Assembly (NCBI GenBank): GCA_033557465.1
Contig: CM066039.1
Coordinates: forward strand, 399,237,440 to 399,301,439
Length of the DNA stretch: 64,000 nt
Source: Ichthyophis bannanicus
Taxonomy: Eukaryota > Chordata > Amphibia > Gymnophiona > Ichthyophiidae
Direction of reading: 5' to 3'
Made by a program: the position numbers and the translations under genes. The notes under the pieces were generated by a model. The model was not told the DNA's origin and made no database searches. It was given only the letters and a program-made list of their open reading frames with translations. Each line of letters starts with the position of its first letter. Position 1 is the first letter of the stretch. This document shows positions 10,290 through 21,597 of the stretch, one piece after another.

Positions 10290-10990
10290 GCTGGTATGTC
10301 TCTAGCCTTGAACCCAGACGTCTCGCACTTTCTCCAGGGATTTCGGTGTCTGTGTCCTCCCCTCCGGTCTGTGATACCTTCCTGGTTTACATCTGATGTT
10401 CGGGGCCCTTTCCCATAAACCAGGTAGTACACCTGCCCTACTTCTCTAAAGGGTTGTGTCAGGGAAAGGATAAGGCTCTTCACCTTGTGGTTGTCCGGAG
10501 GGTGCTTCTCTGGTACTTGGAGGTTACAAATTCCTTTTATAACTTTGACCATCTTTTTGTGCTCTTTGCTGGCCTGTGCAATGGTGACGTGGGGCTAAAT
10601 TGGCTTTGGGGTGCTGGATTAAGGAGGCCTTTGCCTCAGCAAATCTGTTACGGAATTGGCTGGTTCTGAAGGGTTTGTGTGCCAATTCTACCCAAGCGCA
10701 GGCATCCTTATGGGTGGAACAGAGCTCAGTATCCCCAAATGTCGGGCAGCAATATAGGTATCACTTTCCACTTTTGTCAAGCATTACCACTTGGATGTCC
10801 ACATGATGGTGGACACGGCCTTTGGCTCAAGGGTTTTGCGAGCTGCTTTGTCTTCTTTATGTCTATTGGAGTTGTAGCTTTGGTACATCTTGCTGGTCTA
10901 GCAGGACAATATAGAAGGTGACATTTTACTTACCAGTTAATGTCTGGTTCCTTGAGTCCTGATACAGCAGTCCAGGGCCCACTCCTGGAA
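10290..10990 (+). mobile_element. DIRS-like element, tyrosine recombinase remnant and terminal repeat (plus strand)
   Basis: A plus-strand tyrosine recombinase remnant readable across several frames: near 10,300 'NPDVSHFLQGFRCLCPP' (the core-entry block seen in DIRS recombinases), near 10,606 'WIKEAFASANLLRNWL', then 'ANSTQAQASLWVEQ' where the H-x-x-R motif would fall (here N-S-T-Q, so catalytically lost), and near 10,770 'LSTFVKHYHLDV' carrying the catalytic-type tyrosine. At 10,915-10,990 a TTTTACTTACCAGTTAATGT...CAGCAGTCCAGGG block resembles a DIRS terminal or internal complementary region. It differs in sequence and orientation from the other DIRS copies, so it is a separate family. Confidence 0.55.
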
Positions 10991-11104
10991 CTGTATTGCT
11001 GTGTTCCTTCTGCTGCGGTACCCTTGATTCCACTCTTATTTTTATTCTTGGCTCTGCAGGTTCATTGTCTGCTATCAGCCTTATATTTTATACTTTCCTG
11101 TACA

Positions 11105-11510
11105 TGGTTCTCTTTATTCTTTATTCGTGCATTTGATATACCACCCATGCAACAGTGTCAAGGCAGTTTACAATAATAACCAAGTCTGCTGCGAAAATCA
11201 CAAAAAGAAAAGAATGCCATTGATTGACAGGACAAAAGACACTTACACTAGAGACCAAGAGAGGGAAGAAAAGCAACAAGGATGAGAGAAAAGAGGGGAG
11301 AATAGGAGTATTAATGCTGAGAGGGGGGAGGTAGATAGAGAGTTGGAAAAAATGGATGTTTAACATTGTCTTAAACCTTTGGAATAAGGGTTCCAGAGTG
11401 CGAGGCCAGGAAAAAAGAAAGCAGACTGGTGGATAAGTTCGAGATAGGCAGAGGGAAGGAACAGACGATTAGTGTGGGTAGAGCGAAGCAGATGGTGAGG
11501 GGTGTGAGAA
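11105..11510 (-). mobile_element. L2-like LINE 3' end remnant
   Basis: The left edge contains the antisense of an L2-type 3' end (TTTGATATACCACCCATGCA...AGGCAGTTTACAATAATA). Degenerate antisense C-terminal RT sequence follows to about 11,510, where DIRS sequence begins. No frame is intact. Confidence 0.5.
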
Positions 11511-13033
11511 GACCTGCAAGTTCCTTCAGTAGAAGGTCCCAGTGAAGGGGAGACCTGAGGGGCTCTCCTGGAAAATAAGGGGGAGGTTTCTGAGTCAGAT
11601 GGAGGAGGTAGCTCTCCTTGACCACCCGAAGTGCCCAGGAATTGGTGGTGATGGTTAGCCACCTTTGGGCATAGTGGATCAGACGTCCCCCTGTGGGTGG
11701 CTGACTTCCTTGGGGTAGAGAGGCTATGTCCAAGGAGTCAAAAGCTCTCCCTGGCTGGGCCGGGGCAAACGCCTGGAGTTTGGGATTCTTCTGCTTACAA
11801 GGGCCATGCCCATGTCCCTTGGCCTGTTGACCCTGCTGGGGAGCTGGGGAGGCCTGAAAAGGTGGATAGTTTCTGTAAGCAGCCCCTTTTCTCTTGTAGA
11901 AGGGCTTTTTACCCGAGCACTTCTGTCGGGGAGGGGCAGCGGTCTTTTTAGAGAGCCTGATCCTCATCATGAACTCAGTCTCCAGCTCAGCAGCTTTGTT
12001 GGTCATGGGCTTTCCAAAGAGGTTCTCTCCTTGGAATGGGACATCGACCAATTTATCCTGAACCCATTGCTCAAAGTCAGATGACTGTAGCCAAGCCTGG
12101 CGTCAGGCACCAATGCCCGCCGCTGCTACTTGAGCTGCCGACTCAAAGCTATCATAGGCTGCCCGAGACATAAACTTGGAGCACTCACGGATGGTCTCGG
12201 CCAGGTTCTTGAACCGCTGCAGGGGTTCCTCAGACAGACCAGCTGAGAACCCGGCGAGTTCCTTCGCCAGATCTCTCAGGTACATGCCCATGTACAGTTG
12301 GTAGGCCTGAATGTGGCCGATGAGCATTGAGCCCCGGTAACATTTTCTGCCAAGGGTATCCAAGGTGTGTGCCTCCCTGCCGGGGAGGTACCAAGAAGTG
12401 CATCTTCTGACTCTTCAGTCGATGCATGGCCAACTCCACCACCATGGAGTTGTATGGCAGCTGTGATTTCTGGAAGCTCAGGCTCCGGCAAACTCAATAG
12501 ATTGAATCAAGCCACTTGCTCACCACTGGCACTGATGCCGGTGTCTCCCACATATGGAACATCAGCCATTCCAGGATGGGAGGGATGGGCACCATAAGCG
12601 ATTCCCTCGGAGGGGCCTCGTACTGGAGGATTTCTAACTCATCCACCCGAGGGCCTCCTCCAATTCCGACGGGAACGCTTGGGCCTTGGACATATCCTTG
12701 ACAGTCCAGGAACCCCATGTCCTCTGGCAGAGAATGCTGCCGGGGCTCTGAAGCGGGAGAATCTGAGGCAATGTTGCAGTGACAATGGGTGTCAAGTGAC
12801 TCCTCATCCTCTGTCTCCCACTCGGAGTAGTCCATCGTGGGCTCTGGGGACAATCCTGGCCTGCGGCCATCCGAGGCCCCACAACACTCACGAGCGCACT
12901 TGCTGGGGATGATTATGGCCACGTCGAGTGGAAACCGGATCGAGACCTCGGCCGAGGATCAACTCGAGGCTGAAGAGTCTCGAGGATTGGCTCGGCCTCC
13001 GGGGACATCTTCGATATCGAGGGTCCGGTGGTT
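11511..13033 (-). mobile_element. DIRS retrotransposon fragment: gag and start of RT
   Basis: A minus-strand DIRS piece covering gag and the beginning of the reverse transcriptase. CR1-A interrupts or truncates it at 13,034, at the point where the CR1 3' end begins. Broken frames are described separately. It aligns by eye to the gag part of the DIRS copy at 41.6-42.9 kb, for example the shared TACATGCCCATGTACAG / TACATGCCTATATAGAG region. Confidence 0.75.
11520..12922 (-). pseudogene. gag: DIRS gag and RT N-terminus
   Basis: Minus-strand open pieces at 12,494-12,922, 12,103-12,363 and 11,371-12,051. The first is an acidic Gag segment (MDYSEWETEDEESLD ... PPRESLMVPIPPI). The middle piece holds the helical 'YMGMYLRDLAKELAGF' part. 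The third ends Gag with a basic, Pro/Gln-rich tail and then enters RT with 'GGRLIHYAQRWLTITTNSWAL', a block typical of the start of the DIRS RT. Gag and RT thus seem fused or overlapping here. The RT is cut off after 'PPPYF...', at the L2 remnant. Confidence 0.7.
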
Positions 13034-13134
13034 AAGAAACATAGAAACATAGAAAAATGACAACAGAAAAAGACTGCACGGCCTATCTAGTCTGTCCTTC
13101 CATATCAACAACTACAACAGTTCCCTTTTTTCCT

Positions 13135-16100
13135 TTAGAGATCCTCTCTGTTTGTCCGATGCTTTTTTGAATTCAGATACTGTCCTCATCTCTACCACCT
13201 CCACTGGGAGACTATTCCACAGATGCACCACTCTTTTCGTAAAGAAATATTTCTACATACCACTCCTGAATCTATCCCCTTTCACCCTCATCCCATGTCC
13301 CCTCATAGCAGAACTTGCTTTCAATCGAAAGAGGCTCTCCTCCTGGGCATTTATGCCATGGAGGTATTTAAACGTCTCAATCATATCACCTCTATCCCGC
13401 CTTTCCTCTAAGGTGTACATATTAAGATCCTTAACTCTGTCCTCATATGCTTTATAATGAAGACCACTAACCATTTTAGTAGCCACCCTCTGTACTGACT
13501 CTATCCTGTTTATATCCTTTTGTAGGTGCGGTCTCCAGAATTGCACACAATACTCCAAATGAGGCCACACCAAAGACTTATACAGAGGCACTATCACCTC
13601 CTTTTTTCTGCTAGCCATTCCTCTCCGTATGCACCCAAGCATCCTTCTAGCTTTTGCTGTCATCTTTTCTACCTGTTTAGCTACTGTAAGATCATCAAAC
13701 ACAACCACACCTAGGTCCCGCTCTTCTTTAGTAGACAAAAGTACTTCACCACCTATACTATATCGCTCTCTTGGATTGCTGCAGCCCAAATGCATGACCT
13801 TGCATTTTTTAACATTAAATCCCAGCTGCCAAATTCAAGACCATTCTTCAAGCTTAGCTAGATCCTTCCTCATGTTATCTACACCTTCCTGGGTGTCTAC
13901 TCTATTGCAGATTTTGGTATCATCCACAAAGAGGCAAACCTTACCCGACAGACCTTCCACAATATCACTAACAAAGATGTTAAAAAGAATCGGACTAAGG
14001 ACAGATCCCTGGGGCACACCACTGGTAACTTCCTTCTCCTCAGAGTGAGCTCCATTTACCTGTACCCTTTGTCGCCTCCCACTCAACCAATTTCTAACCC
14101 AAGCAGTACCTTCAGGGTCCATCCCTAGGGTGCTCAGTTTGTTTATAAATCACCTGTGAGGAACAGTGTCAAAGGCTTTACTGAAATCGAAATACACCAC
14201 ATCTAGGGCTCTCCCTTGGTCCACTCCCTGGTCACCCAGTCAAAGAAATCAATCAGATTTGTCTGACAAGACCTGCCTCTGGTGAATCCATGCTGCCTCG
14301 GATCCTGTATTCTGCTGGACTCCAGAAAACTCACAACTCACTATTTTCTCTTTCAGCAGCGTTTCCAATAATTTACTCATCACCAAAGTTAAACTAACTG
14401 GCCTGTAGTTTTCAACCACATCCTTACTTCTGCTTTTGTGTAAAGGCACCACATGAGCCTCTCTGCAGTACTTTGACACTACTCCCGATTCCAACGAGGC
14501 ATTGAAAAGATCAGTCAGTGGAGCTGCTAGAACATCCCCAAATTCCCTCAGTATTCTAGGGTGTATCCCATCCGGTTCCATCACTTTGTCTACTTTAAGT
14601 TTAGCTAGTTTCTCATGAACACAGTCTTCTGAAAATTGTTCAAGATGCCCCTTGCTTCTGTTCCTGTTTGTGGGTGTTTTCTTAGGTCCTGTTCCTGGTT
14701 CTTTATCTATGAACACAGAACAGAAATATTTGTTAAGCAATTCTGCTTTATCCTCATCAGCTTCTACATATTCCTCCCCTTCACCCTTGAGTCTGACAAT
14801 ACCACTTTTGCCCTTCCTGTTCTCACTAACATATCTGAAAAATGTCTTATCCCCCCATTTTATTGCATTGGCTATTTCCTCCTCTTTTTGAATCTTTGCT
14901 TTCCTGACTACTTTGCTAGTTTCTCTACTTTTTTCCAAATATAGATGCCTGTCTTCCTCTCTCCGTGATCTCTTGTATTTTATGAAGGCCTTCCTCTTTT
15001 CAGCTACTTCTTTCGAAAGCCATAGCAGTCTTCTTTTCCATTTACCTTTATTTACCATTTTAACAAAAAGGTTGGTTGCCCTTAAAATATCCTTTTTCAG
15101 TTTTGCCCATTGTTTTTCTACATCCCCCAGCTTTTCCCATCCCGCTAACGACTCCCTGAGATATTTATTTATTTATTTTGTATACCACCTTATCCTTCAA
15201 TCAAAGTGGTCACAACAGGGTGATACATTTAACATGAGGGGATATGAGACACATACACTAATACTTACAGGGAACATAGGCAATGGAGGGTTAAGTGGCT
15301 TGCCCAAGACCACAAGGAGCACCTGTGGGACTAGAAACCCCAGTCCTTCCGGCCCAAGGTTGCTGTCCTCTAGTGGGATTTGAACCCCCGACCTTCCGGC
15401 CTGAAGTACCTTGCCCCAACTACTAGGCCACTCCTCCACTCCAAGATATTGGCCCATCTTGGCAAAGTTAGTCTTCCTAAAATCTAAGACCCTCACTTTT
15501 GAATGGATTCTAATACTGAACCACACCATCTGGTGATCACTGGGTGCAAAATGATCTCCCACTATAACATCAGAAAACACTTTCACCATTGGTAAGCACC
15601 AAGTCCAGTATGGCCCCATCACATGTGGGGTCTGTTACCAATTGCCTGAATAGTTCTCCCTGTAGAGAATCCATGATCTCCTTACTTCTAGATGATACTG
15701 CAGCAGGAATGTGCCAATCAACATCTGGCATATTAAAATCCCCTATCAGTAGCACTAACCCTTTCCTAGCAATACTGCATATGTCTTCAATTAACTCTCT
15801 ATCCACCTCTCCCTCTTGTGAGGGAGGTCTGTATATCATGCCAATGCAAATAGATTTCTCTTTCCCTCTTTCTAGTTTAACCCACAGTGCCTCCTCTCTC
15901 CCTTTTAAGCTCTGTAATTCCAAAGCTTTAATATTATTTTTTACATATAGTGCCACTCCTCCTCCCCCTTCTTCCTACCCTGTCTTTTCTGAATAAAGTA
16001 TAGCCTAGTATAGTTAAATCCCAGTCATGGTTTTCTGTGAACCATGTTTCTGTAACTGCCACTAAATCCAAGTCAGCCACTCCCACCAAAGCTTCAACAT

Positions 16101-16140
16101 CAGGGATCTTACTTCCCATGCTACGGGCATTTTTACGCAC
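13135..16140 (-). pseudogene. CR1-A ORF2: endonuclease-reverse transcriptase, broken
   Basis: On its own strand: 16,140-15,570 encodes an APE-type endonuclease (NARSMGSKIPDVEALV, LVAVTETWF with the catalytic-type Glu, MIYRPPSQEGE, LIGDFNMPDVDW with the D-x-N motif). 15,058-14,249 covers the linker and RT start (KTFFRYVSENRKGKSGI, DKVMEPDGIHPRIL). 14,122-13,835 has PQGSVLSPILFNIF and the box FVDDTK, where the usual A-D-D reads V-D-D. 13,795-13,253 is the C-terminal region ([14 protein letters not shown]). Frames change at each gap and a SINE lies in the endonuclease-RT linker, so it is inactive. Confidence 0.85.
15157..15443 (-). mobile_element. CORE-type SINE in CR1-A
   Basis: Minus-strand SINE of the same family as at 4,862, with A/T-rich tail at left (TTTATTTATTTATTTTGTATACC) and tRNA-like head at right (complement GGAGTGGAGGAGTGGCCTAG). 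AGATAT flanks both ends. Confidence 0.85.
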
Positions 16141-16259
16141 TGCTTTCCAACCTTTTACCCATTTCCATAAAGGTATTTAATGTTTCACTTACCTGGGGGC
16201 TTTCACTTACCTGGGGGCTTTCTTCACCCATCCCCAACGAATCTAGTTTAAAGCCCTCT

Positions 16260-17090
16260 TCAGTAGATTAGCCAGTCTACTACTGAAGATGCTTCAACCT
16301 TCTCTGCTCTGAAACCTTGGAACAGCATCCCATGGTCCAGGAAACCAAAATGCTCTCGATGACACCATCCACGCAGCCATGCATTCATCTCCAGGATACG
16401 AGCCTCTCTGGCTTGGCCTTTACCCTCAACAGGGAGGATTGAAGAGAACACCATCTGTGCACCTATCTGCTTCACGCTATGTCCCAGAGCCATGAAGTCA
16501 CTTTTGATATGCTCAGAGGGATACCTGGCAGTATCATTTGTTCCGAAATGGATTAGCAACATTGGGTAATAGTCAGTGGGCTTGATGAGTCTTGGCAAAC
16601 TCTCTGTAATATCTTGGATTTTGGCACCTGACAGACAGCATACCTCTCTGGACATCAAATCTGGTTGGCAGATGGACACCTCATTACCCCTCAGAAGAGA
16701 GTCACAAATCACCACTACCCTTCGCTTCCTTGTGGTCACTGATTCTGCAACTTTGGGGTACTTGAGCTCTGGTTCTTCCCTTTCCAGGGATGTTTTCACC
16801 TCCTCCACTTCCAGGGCTGCATAATGGTTCTTCAATTCAAGGGCTGGAGAAGTTGAATTTGTGATTCTGCAGGCCCTGGTGACTTGTGTCCAACCTTCAT
16901 CATTCTGAAGGCACCCATCTTCTCCTCTGCTAGAGAGCTTGGTTGTTACAAGAAGCATCTCATCAATGTACTTCTCACTGTCTTGCATGCTCCTCAGCCT
17001 TACCATCTCCTCTCTGAGTTCCTCCACTTGTTTCCTGAGAGCTTCAGCATGCAGGCACCCTGCACATGGAACTGGTCTTTCAACTGGCAT
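16260..17090 (-). CDS. CR1-A ORF1 protein with SGNH esterase domain
   Basis: An open 276-codon ORF, the best preserved LINE gene in the window. Residues 9-12 form a C-A-G-C motif, 15-45 form a heptad-like coiled coil (LRKQVEELREEMVRLRSM), and from about 124 to the end there is an SGNH/GDSL-type esterase fold. The GDS nucleophile block reads VICDSLLRGNE (C129-D130-S131, so the Gly is replaced). The GxND block is HFGTNDTA (183-186), and a D-H pair (FGFLDHG) lies near the C-terminus. CR1 ORF1 proteins with such esterases are known. The domain probably serves RNP or membrane functions in the LINE cycle. The start is the first Met before the CxxC motif. Confidence 0.8.
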   Translation of the reverse strand: MPVERPVPCAGCLHAEALRKQVEELREEMVRLRSMQDSEKYIDEMLLVTTKLSSRGEDGCLQNDEGWTQVTRACRITNSTSPALELKNHYAALEVEEVKTSLEREEPELKYPKVAESVTTRKRRVVVICDSLLRGNEVSICQPDLMSREVCCLSGAKIQDITESLPRLIKPTDYYPMLLIHFGTNDTARYPSEHIKSDFMALGHSVKQIGAQMVFSSILPVEGKGQAREARILEMNAWLRGWCHREHFGFLDHGMLFQGFRAEKVEASSVVDWLIY

Positions 17091-17275
17091 TGTGAACTCT
17101 GTTTGGACAGAGACAGAAGCTGTAATGGGGCGACAGCTTTAGCGATACAATTTTTCCCAGCCATTGTTCTGTTCGTGAAGCTTAGGTATCTGTTAAAGCA
17201 AAAGAGAGAGATCTGCGAAAGTACCAGTCGGTCTCCCAGCTGTCCTTTCAGAGAAAAAGCAGTTAAATCTCTTTA

Positions 17276-17394
17276 ATTGGGGCAGATGAACCAGTCATGC
17301 CAGGCAACAGTACCCATTGCTGATCCATGAAGGCAGACAAACTAAAAGGGCAAACAAATCCCTGGCAAACTGGCAAAACACAGTTCTTACATCA
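17276..17394. other. Unassigned, probably CR1-A 5' UTR
   Basis: Short AT-balanced stretch upstream of ORF1 of the minus-strand CR1-A. It has no ORF, and unlike the copy at 32 kb it shows no ~300-bp monomer. Confidence 0.35.
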
Positions 17395-17610
17395 AGCCAG
17401 AGGAAATGCTTACTGAAAATAGGGAGTCTTCAATGCAGCCTTGAATTTCCAATATGAGGACTCAAGACGCAGATCTAAAGGAAGTACATTCCACTATGAG
17501 GGAGCAATGACCCATAAACAGGATCTGCAGGTACCATCCAAACGGATGGAAAGATGAGAAGAAACAACCAGTAAATTAGCCTGAGAGGAATGTAGACCAC
17601 ACAAGGGAAC

Positions 17611-19137
17611 AAAAAGCCTTCACTAGCTCCTACCTGTCATTCCAGTTATCAACCTATCTCTCTCCTCCCCTTTGCTTCAAAGCTACTTGAACGAGCGGTT
17701 CACTGCCGCTGTCTTGACTTTCTTTCCTCTCAAGACCTTCTGGACCCACTACAATCTGGCTTTCATTCTCTACATTCCACAGAAGCGGCTCTTGCCAAAG
17801 TTTCCAGTGACTTGTTCCTTGTCAAATCCAAAGGCCTCTACTCGATTCTCATCCTTCTTGACCTTTCTGCTGCTTTTGACACTGTTGATTACCACCTTCT
17901 CCTCGATACCCTGTCTTTGCTTGGATTTAGGGGCTCTTTTCTGTCCTGGATTTCTTTTTATCTCTCCCATCGCACTTTTAGTATATGTTCTGGTGGTTCT
18001 TCCTCTACCGCCATCCTGCTTTCAGATGGTGTACCTCAGGGCTCTGTCTTGGGACCTCTCCTTTTCTCTCTCTACACTCAGTCCCTTGGTGCACTTATTT
18101 CTTCCCATGGTTTTCAGTACAATCTTTATGCTGATGACTCTAAGATTTACGTTTCTGTGCCTGAAATCTCTCCAGGAACCCAGGCCCAGATCTCACCCTG
18201 CTTATCCGACATTGCTGCCTGGATGTCTCACCATTATCTGAAACTGAACATGGTAAGACTAAGCTCCTTATCTTTCTCCCTAAACCCACTTCCCTTCTCT
18301 ATTTCTGTGGATAACACTACACTCCTCCCTGTTTCTTCGGCTTGCAATCTTGGGGTCATCTTTGACTCTACTCTCTCTTTCTCTGCACATATCCAACAGA
18401 TAGCTAAAAACCTGTCACTTCTTTCTCTATAACATTGGCAAAATTTGTCCCTTCCTTTCTACACACACTACTAAGACAGATACTTATCCACTCTTTAGTC
18501 ACCTCTTGTCTAGACTATTACAACTTCCTCCTTGCTGGTTTCCCTCTGAATCATCTCTCTCCAATCTGCTCAGTGCTCAGCTGTGTGACTAATCTTCCAC
18601 CAGCCTCAATATGCTCATATAACCCCTCTTCTCAAGTCGCTTCATTGGGTCCCTATCCATTTCCGTATCGAGTTCAAACTTCTCCTACTGACCTATAAGT
18701 GCACTCAGTATGCTACTCCTCACTACCTTTCCTCTCTTATCTCTCCCTACACCCCTCCTCAGGAGCTCCGCTCTTCTGGCAGATCCCTGCTATTTGTGCC
18801 CTTCTCTTCTACTGCCACTCCAAACATCGATGCTTCCACCTTGCTGCTCCTTATGCCTGGAACAAACTACCTAAGCCTGTGCGTTAGGCTTCATCTCTGG
18901 ACTTTTTCATATCCAGGCTGAAAACCTAACTCTTTGAGGCCACTTTTGGATCCTGATCTGCTTAGTCTCCTATGTGTTTCCTTACCACTCCTCTAGATAT
19001 ATCCTTGTCCTAAGCTGTTGTGTTGTCTGCCTTGACTAGACTGTAAGCTCTAATGAGCAGGGACCATCTTTTACATGTGTCTGGTACAGAGCTTCATACA
19101 CCTTGTAGTGCTATACAAATGATAAGTAGTAGTAGTA
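17611..19137 (+). mobile_element. L2 LINE copy with reverse transcriptase remnant
   Basis: 5'-truncated L2 running from the RT N-terminus to a 3' end (TGTAAGCTCTAATGAGCAGG ... CTATACAAATGATAAGTAGT) followed by a GTA repeat. RT blocks: [33 protein letters not shown] and YADDSKIY (catalytic Y-ADD), then [11 protein letters not shown] and [13 protein letters not shown]-terminal pieces lie at 18,435-18,887. Frameshifts occur near 17,810 and 18,432. Confidence 0.85.
17812..18432 (+). pseudogene. L2 reverse transcriptase core
   Basis: A 206-codon frame with the palm of a non-LTR reverse transcriptase: [20 protein letters not shown] (motif A), [17 protein letters not shown] (motif B), [14 protein letters not shown] (motif C with both aspartates) and the following [13 protein letters not shown] helix. 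Catalytic residues are all present but the N- and C-terminal parts are in other frames, so only a fragment would be made. Confidence 0.8.
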
Positions 19138-20413
19138 GACAGGATGCAAGGAAAGTTGGCAAACCAGAGTAATGCACCTGGTGGGCAATCATGAGAATCT
19201 TTAAAAAAAACGTGATATCTCACAGGGAGCCAGTGCTCCTCACATAAAGGAGGAGTCACATGGTCAAATTACTTAGCTCTATGCAAAAGCTAACGGATGG
19301 TTTATGGTTTACTGTGGTTTATTACTTGATAGACCGCCCTTCAAGGGGTCTCAGCAAAGTGGTGTACAACAGTCTAAAAATATTAAAATTGAAAAGAACA
19401 ATAAAAACATGAAAGAAGAGAATCATTCAAACCACATACAAGAAAATAAAAACAAAGAGGAACATACAAGACAAACAAATCAACCAATTAAGTAGGCAAG
19501 TCATAAGCAATAGTAAACAAATGTGTTTTCAGAAGGGTCTTGAAGGAGGGAAATGAAGATGCCAACTAAATTGTAGAGGGGAGTGAGTTCCATAATGCAC
19601 GTGCCAGGAAATGAAATGCAGATAAGCGAGTGGAGGTAATTTGGCCTGAGAGGGAGATGGTTGATGTAGCCAGTGTGTATGAGAATCCTGAAGGAGATAC
19701 TGGGTAGAATATGGAATTAATAAATTGGAAAGATAAGAGGAATCCCCAAATGAAGTGTATAATGAACGATTGTAAGAGTTTTAAGCTGTGCACGGAATTT
19801 GACAGGGAGCCAATGATTTTGCTGTAGGAGGGGAGTGACATGCTCATACCTAGAAACAGGAGAAAGAATGCATACTGCCATGTTTTGTATAAGTTGCTAT
19901 CTATGTACTGAAAACTGAGGGAGAGACCGAGATAAATAACATTACAGTAATCCAACCTAGTAATCACCAAAGAGAGAGAAAGCAAAAGGCGAAAATAACA
20001 TATATGGTGAAGAAAAAGAAGGAGCGGCGGACTACTGCAGTAATTTGAAGGTGAAAAGACAGCAAGGAATCCAGAATAACCCCTTAGTTTCTTTAGATCT
20101 TTCAGCTGCCTTCGACTTAGTAGATCACTCTCTTCTTCTTTCTAGATTACGGGATGCGGGTCTTCGAGGGACTGTTTATCACTGGTTCCATTCTTTTCTG
20201 CACTCCAGGTCATTCGCAGTCACTTCTGCTTCTGCTACTACTGATAGCTTCCCCCTCACCTGTGGTGTCCCTCAGGATTCAATACTGGCTCCTCTCTTCT
20301 TTAATTTATTTCTGACCCCTTTAGCTTTACTAATTCAGCAATCAGGTGTTTCAGGCTATTATTACGCAGACGACATCTTCCTTTTGTACCATACATCCTC
20401 TTCCTGCCCTGAT

Positions 20414-20645
20414 ATTTATTTATTTATTTATTTATTTATTTTATAACTTTTATATACCGCGCTATTTGTTATCAGTGCGGTTTACATACAACAAGGGTGC
20501 ACAGTCAGAAGTCTGTTCTGTGCTTACATTGTAACAGGAGTTTAAACTTGGAACATACATTGTAACAGGAGCATAAACTTGGAGCAACAGGGGAACTAAA
20601 AACATATGTACAAAATATAATTAGATTTGGATTGTATATACAGGA
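20414..20645 (-). mobile_element. L2-tail element inserted in L2 ORF
   Basis: Minus-oriented insert beginning with an ATTT repeat and TATATACCGCGCTATTTGTT, the complement of the shared tail. Its body differs from the CORE SINE and has no tRNA-like head, so it is probably a truncated L2-family 3' end. Removing it rejoins the RT reading (CPD / LRRVQDNCL). I see no clear target duplication. Confidence 0.65.
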
Positions 20646-21413
20646 GGTCTAAGGCGGGTTCAAGATAATTGCTTATCTCTGGTTTCTTCTTGGCTTTCTA
20701 CGAACTGTCTTGTTCTAAATATTTCTAAAACTGCATCTATTTGGTTCCCTCACAGTTCCACTATTCCATCACTCGTCCCCTCTTTCTCAGGTGCCCCGAT
20801 TTCTTTAGTCTCTAAGCTTCGTTATCTGGGTGTCTTTCTCGATAGCAACCTTTCCTTTTGTGACCACATTTCTCAAGTCTCTCGGCGTTCCTTCTATTGT
20901 CTTAGACAGATTCGTGCCATTAGACCATTTCTCTCTCCTCAGGCTCCCTCCACTCTTCTTCTTTCTTTAGTTATCACACGGTTGGATTTCTGTAATTCAG
21001 TTTATGCTGGCATTCCCCAATCTCAACGTCATCGGTTACAACATTTGCAGAACACCGCAGCCTGGATGATCCTGCATGCCTCCCCTCGTGATCATATTAC
21101 TCCTCTCCTTCAGCACCTCCATTGGCTACCAGTAAATTTTTGGTTTCAATTCAAAATTCTTATTCTCGTACATCGGGCCATCTATCTTCATACTCCTCAG
21201 TACCTATCTAATTTGCTAACTTTTCACACTCCCACTCGCAGCTTACGATCAGTTCATATCAATCGCTTACACCTTTCCCTCCCCCTCCCAAGCTCATCTT
21301 CACTCAACTCGACGATCGGCATTCTTTTACCTTGGTCCGGCCCTCTGGAACTCCCTTCCAACTGACCTCCAACCAGAACAGTCCCCCGCCAAGTTCCGTT
21401 CTCTTCTCAAGAC

Positions 21414-21585
21414 ATTCTGTTATTACAAATGTAAATAGTTAATACTGTTATCCAAGTTGAGCTACCTGTTATATGTATCACGGTGTTAACCCCCATCGTA
21501 AAATACCTCATGTTCTATGTAAACCGCACTGATGTTGAAGAGCGCGGTATATAAGCGATTTAAATAAATAAAAATAAATAAATAA
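21414..21585 (+). mobile_element. L2-tail insertion with 5-bp duplication AAGAC
   Basis: A 172-bp insert ending in GTAAACCGCACTGATGTTGA...GCGCGGTATATAAG plus an AAATAAATA run, flanked by AAGAC (21,409-21,413 and 21,586-21,590). Host L2 codons LLKT / HLFSS join across it. Confidence 0.75.
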
Positions 21586-21597
21586 AAGACGCATCTC

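Larger units (their letters stand above)
13034..17275 (-). mobile_element. CR1 LINE, lineage A, nearly full-length copy
   Basis: The 3' end (left) has the AAACATAGAAACATAG terminal repeat, and ORF2 then ORF1 follow rightward, ending in 5' UTR-like sequence near 17,275. A SINE is inserted at about 15,157-15,443 with a short AGATAT duplication. This copy shows the full layout of lineage A: an ORF1 with zinc-type motif, coiled coil and SGNH esterase, and an ORF2 with endonuclease and reverse transcriptase. ORF2 is broken by several frameshifts and stops. Confidence 0.9.
17395..19298 (-). mobile_element. L2-like LINE remnant (minus), split by a plus-strand L2
   Basis: Antisense L2 RT C-terminal and 3' sequence at 17,395-17,610 and 19,138-19,298 reads through the intervening plus-strand L2. 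The right part contains the antisense of the TGGCTCCCTGTGAGATATCA-type region that precedes the L2 C-terminus. No frame is intact. Confidence 0.5.

Noticed and set aside
10271..10552. 93-codon minus-strand frame
   Set aside because: The plus strand of the same region reads as a DIRS tyrosine recombinase remnant, which explains it better.
12494..12922. Acidic 142-codon frame as a possible host gene
   Set aside because: Its position before RT and its similarity by eye to the 42-kb copy identify it as DIRS gag.
16260..17090. Possible host SGNH esterase gene
   Set aside because: It lies directly upstream of a CR1 ORF2 on the same strand, and a second copy exists at 31.2 kb, so it is LINE ORF1.
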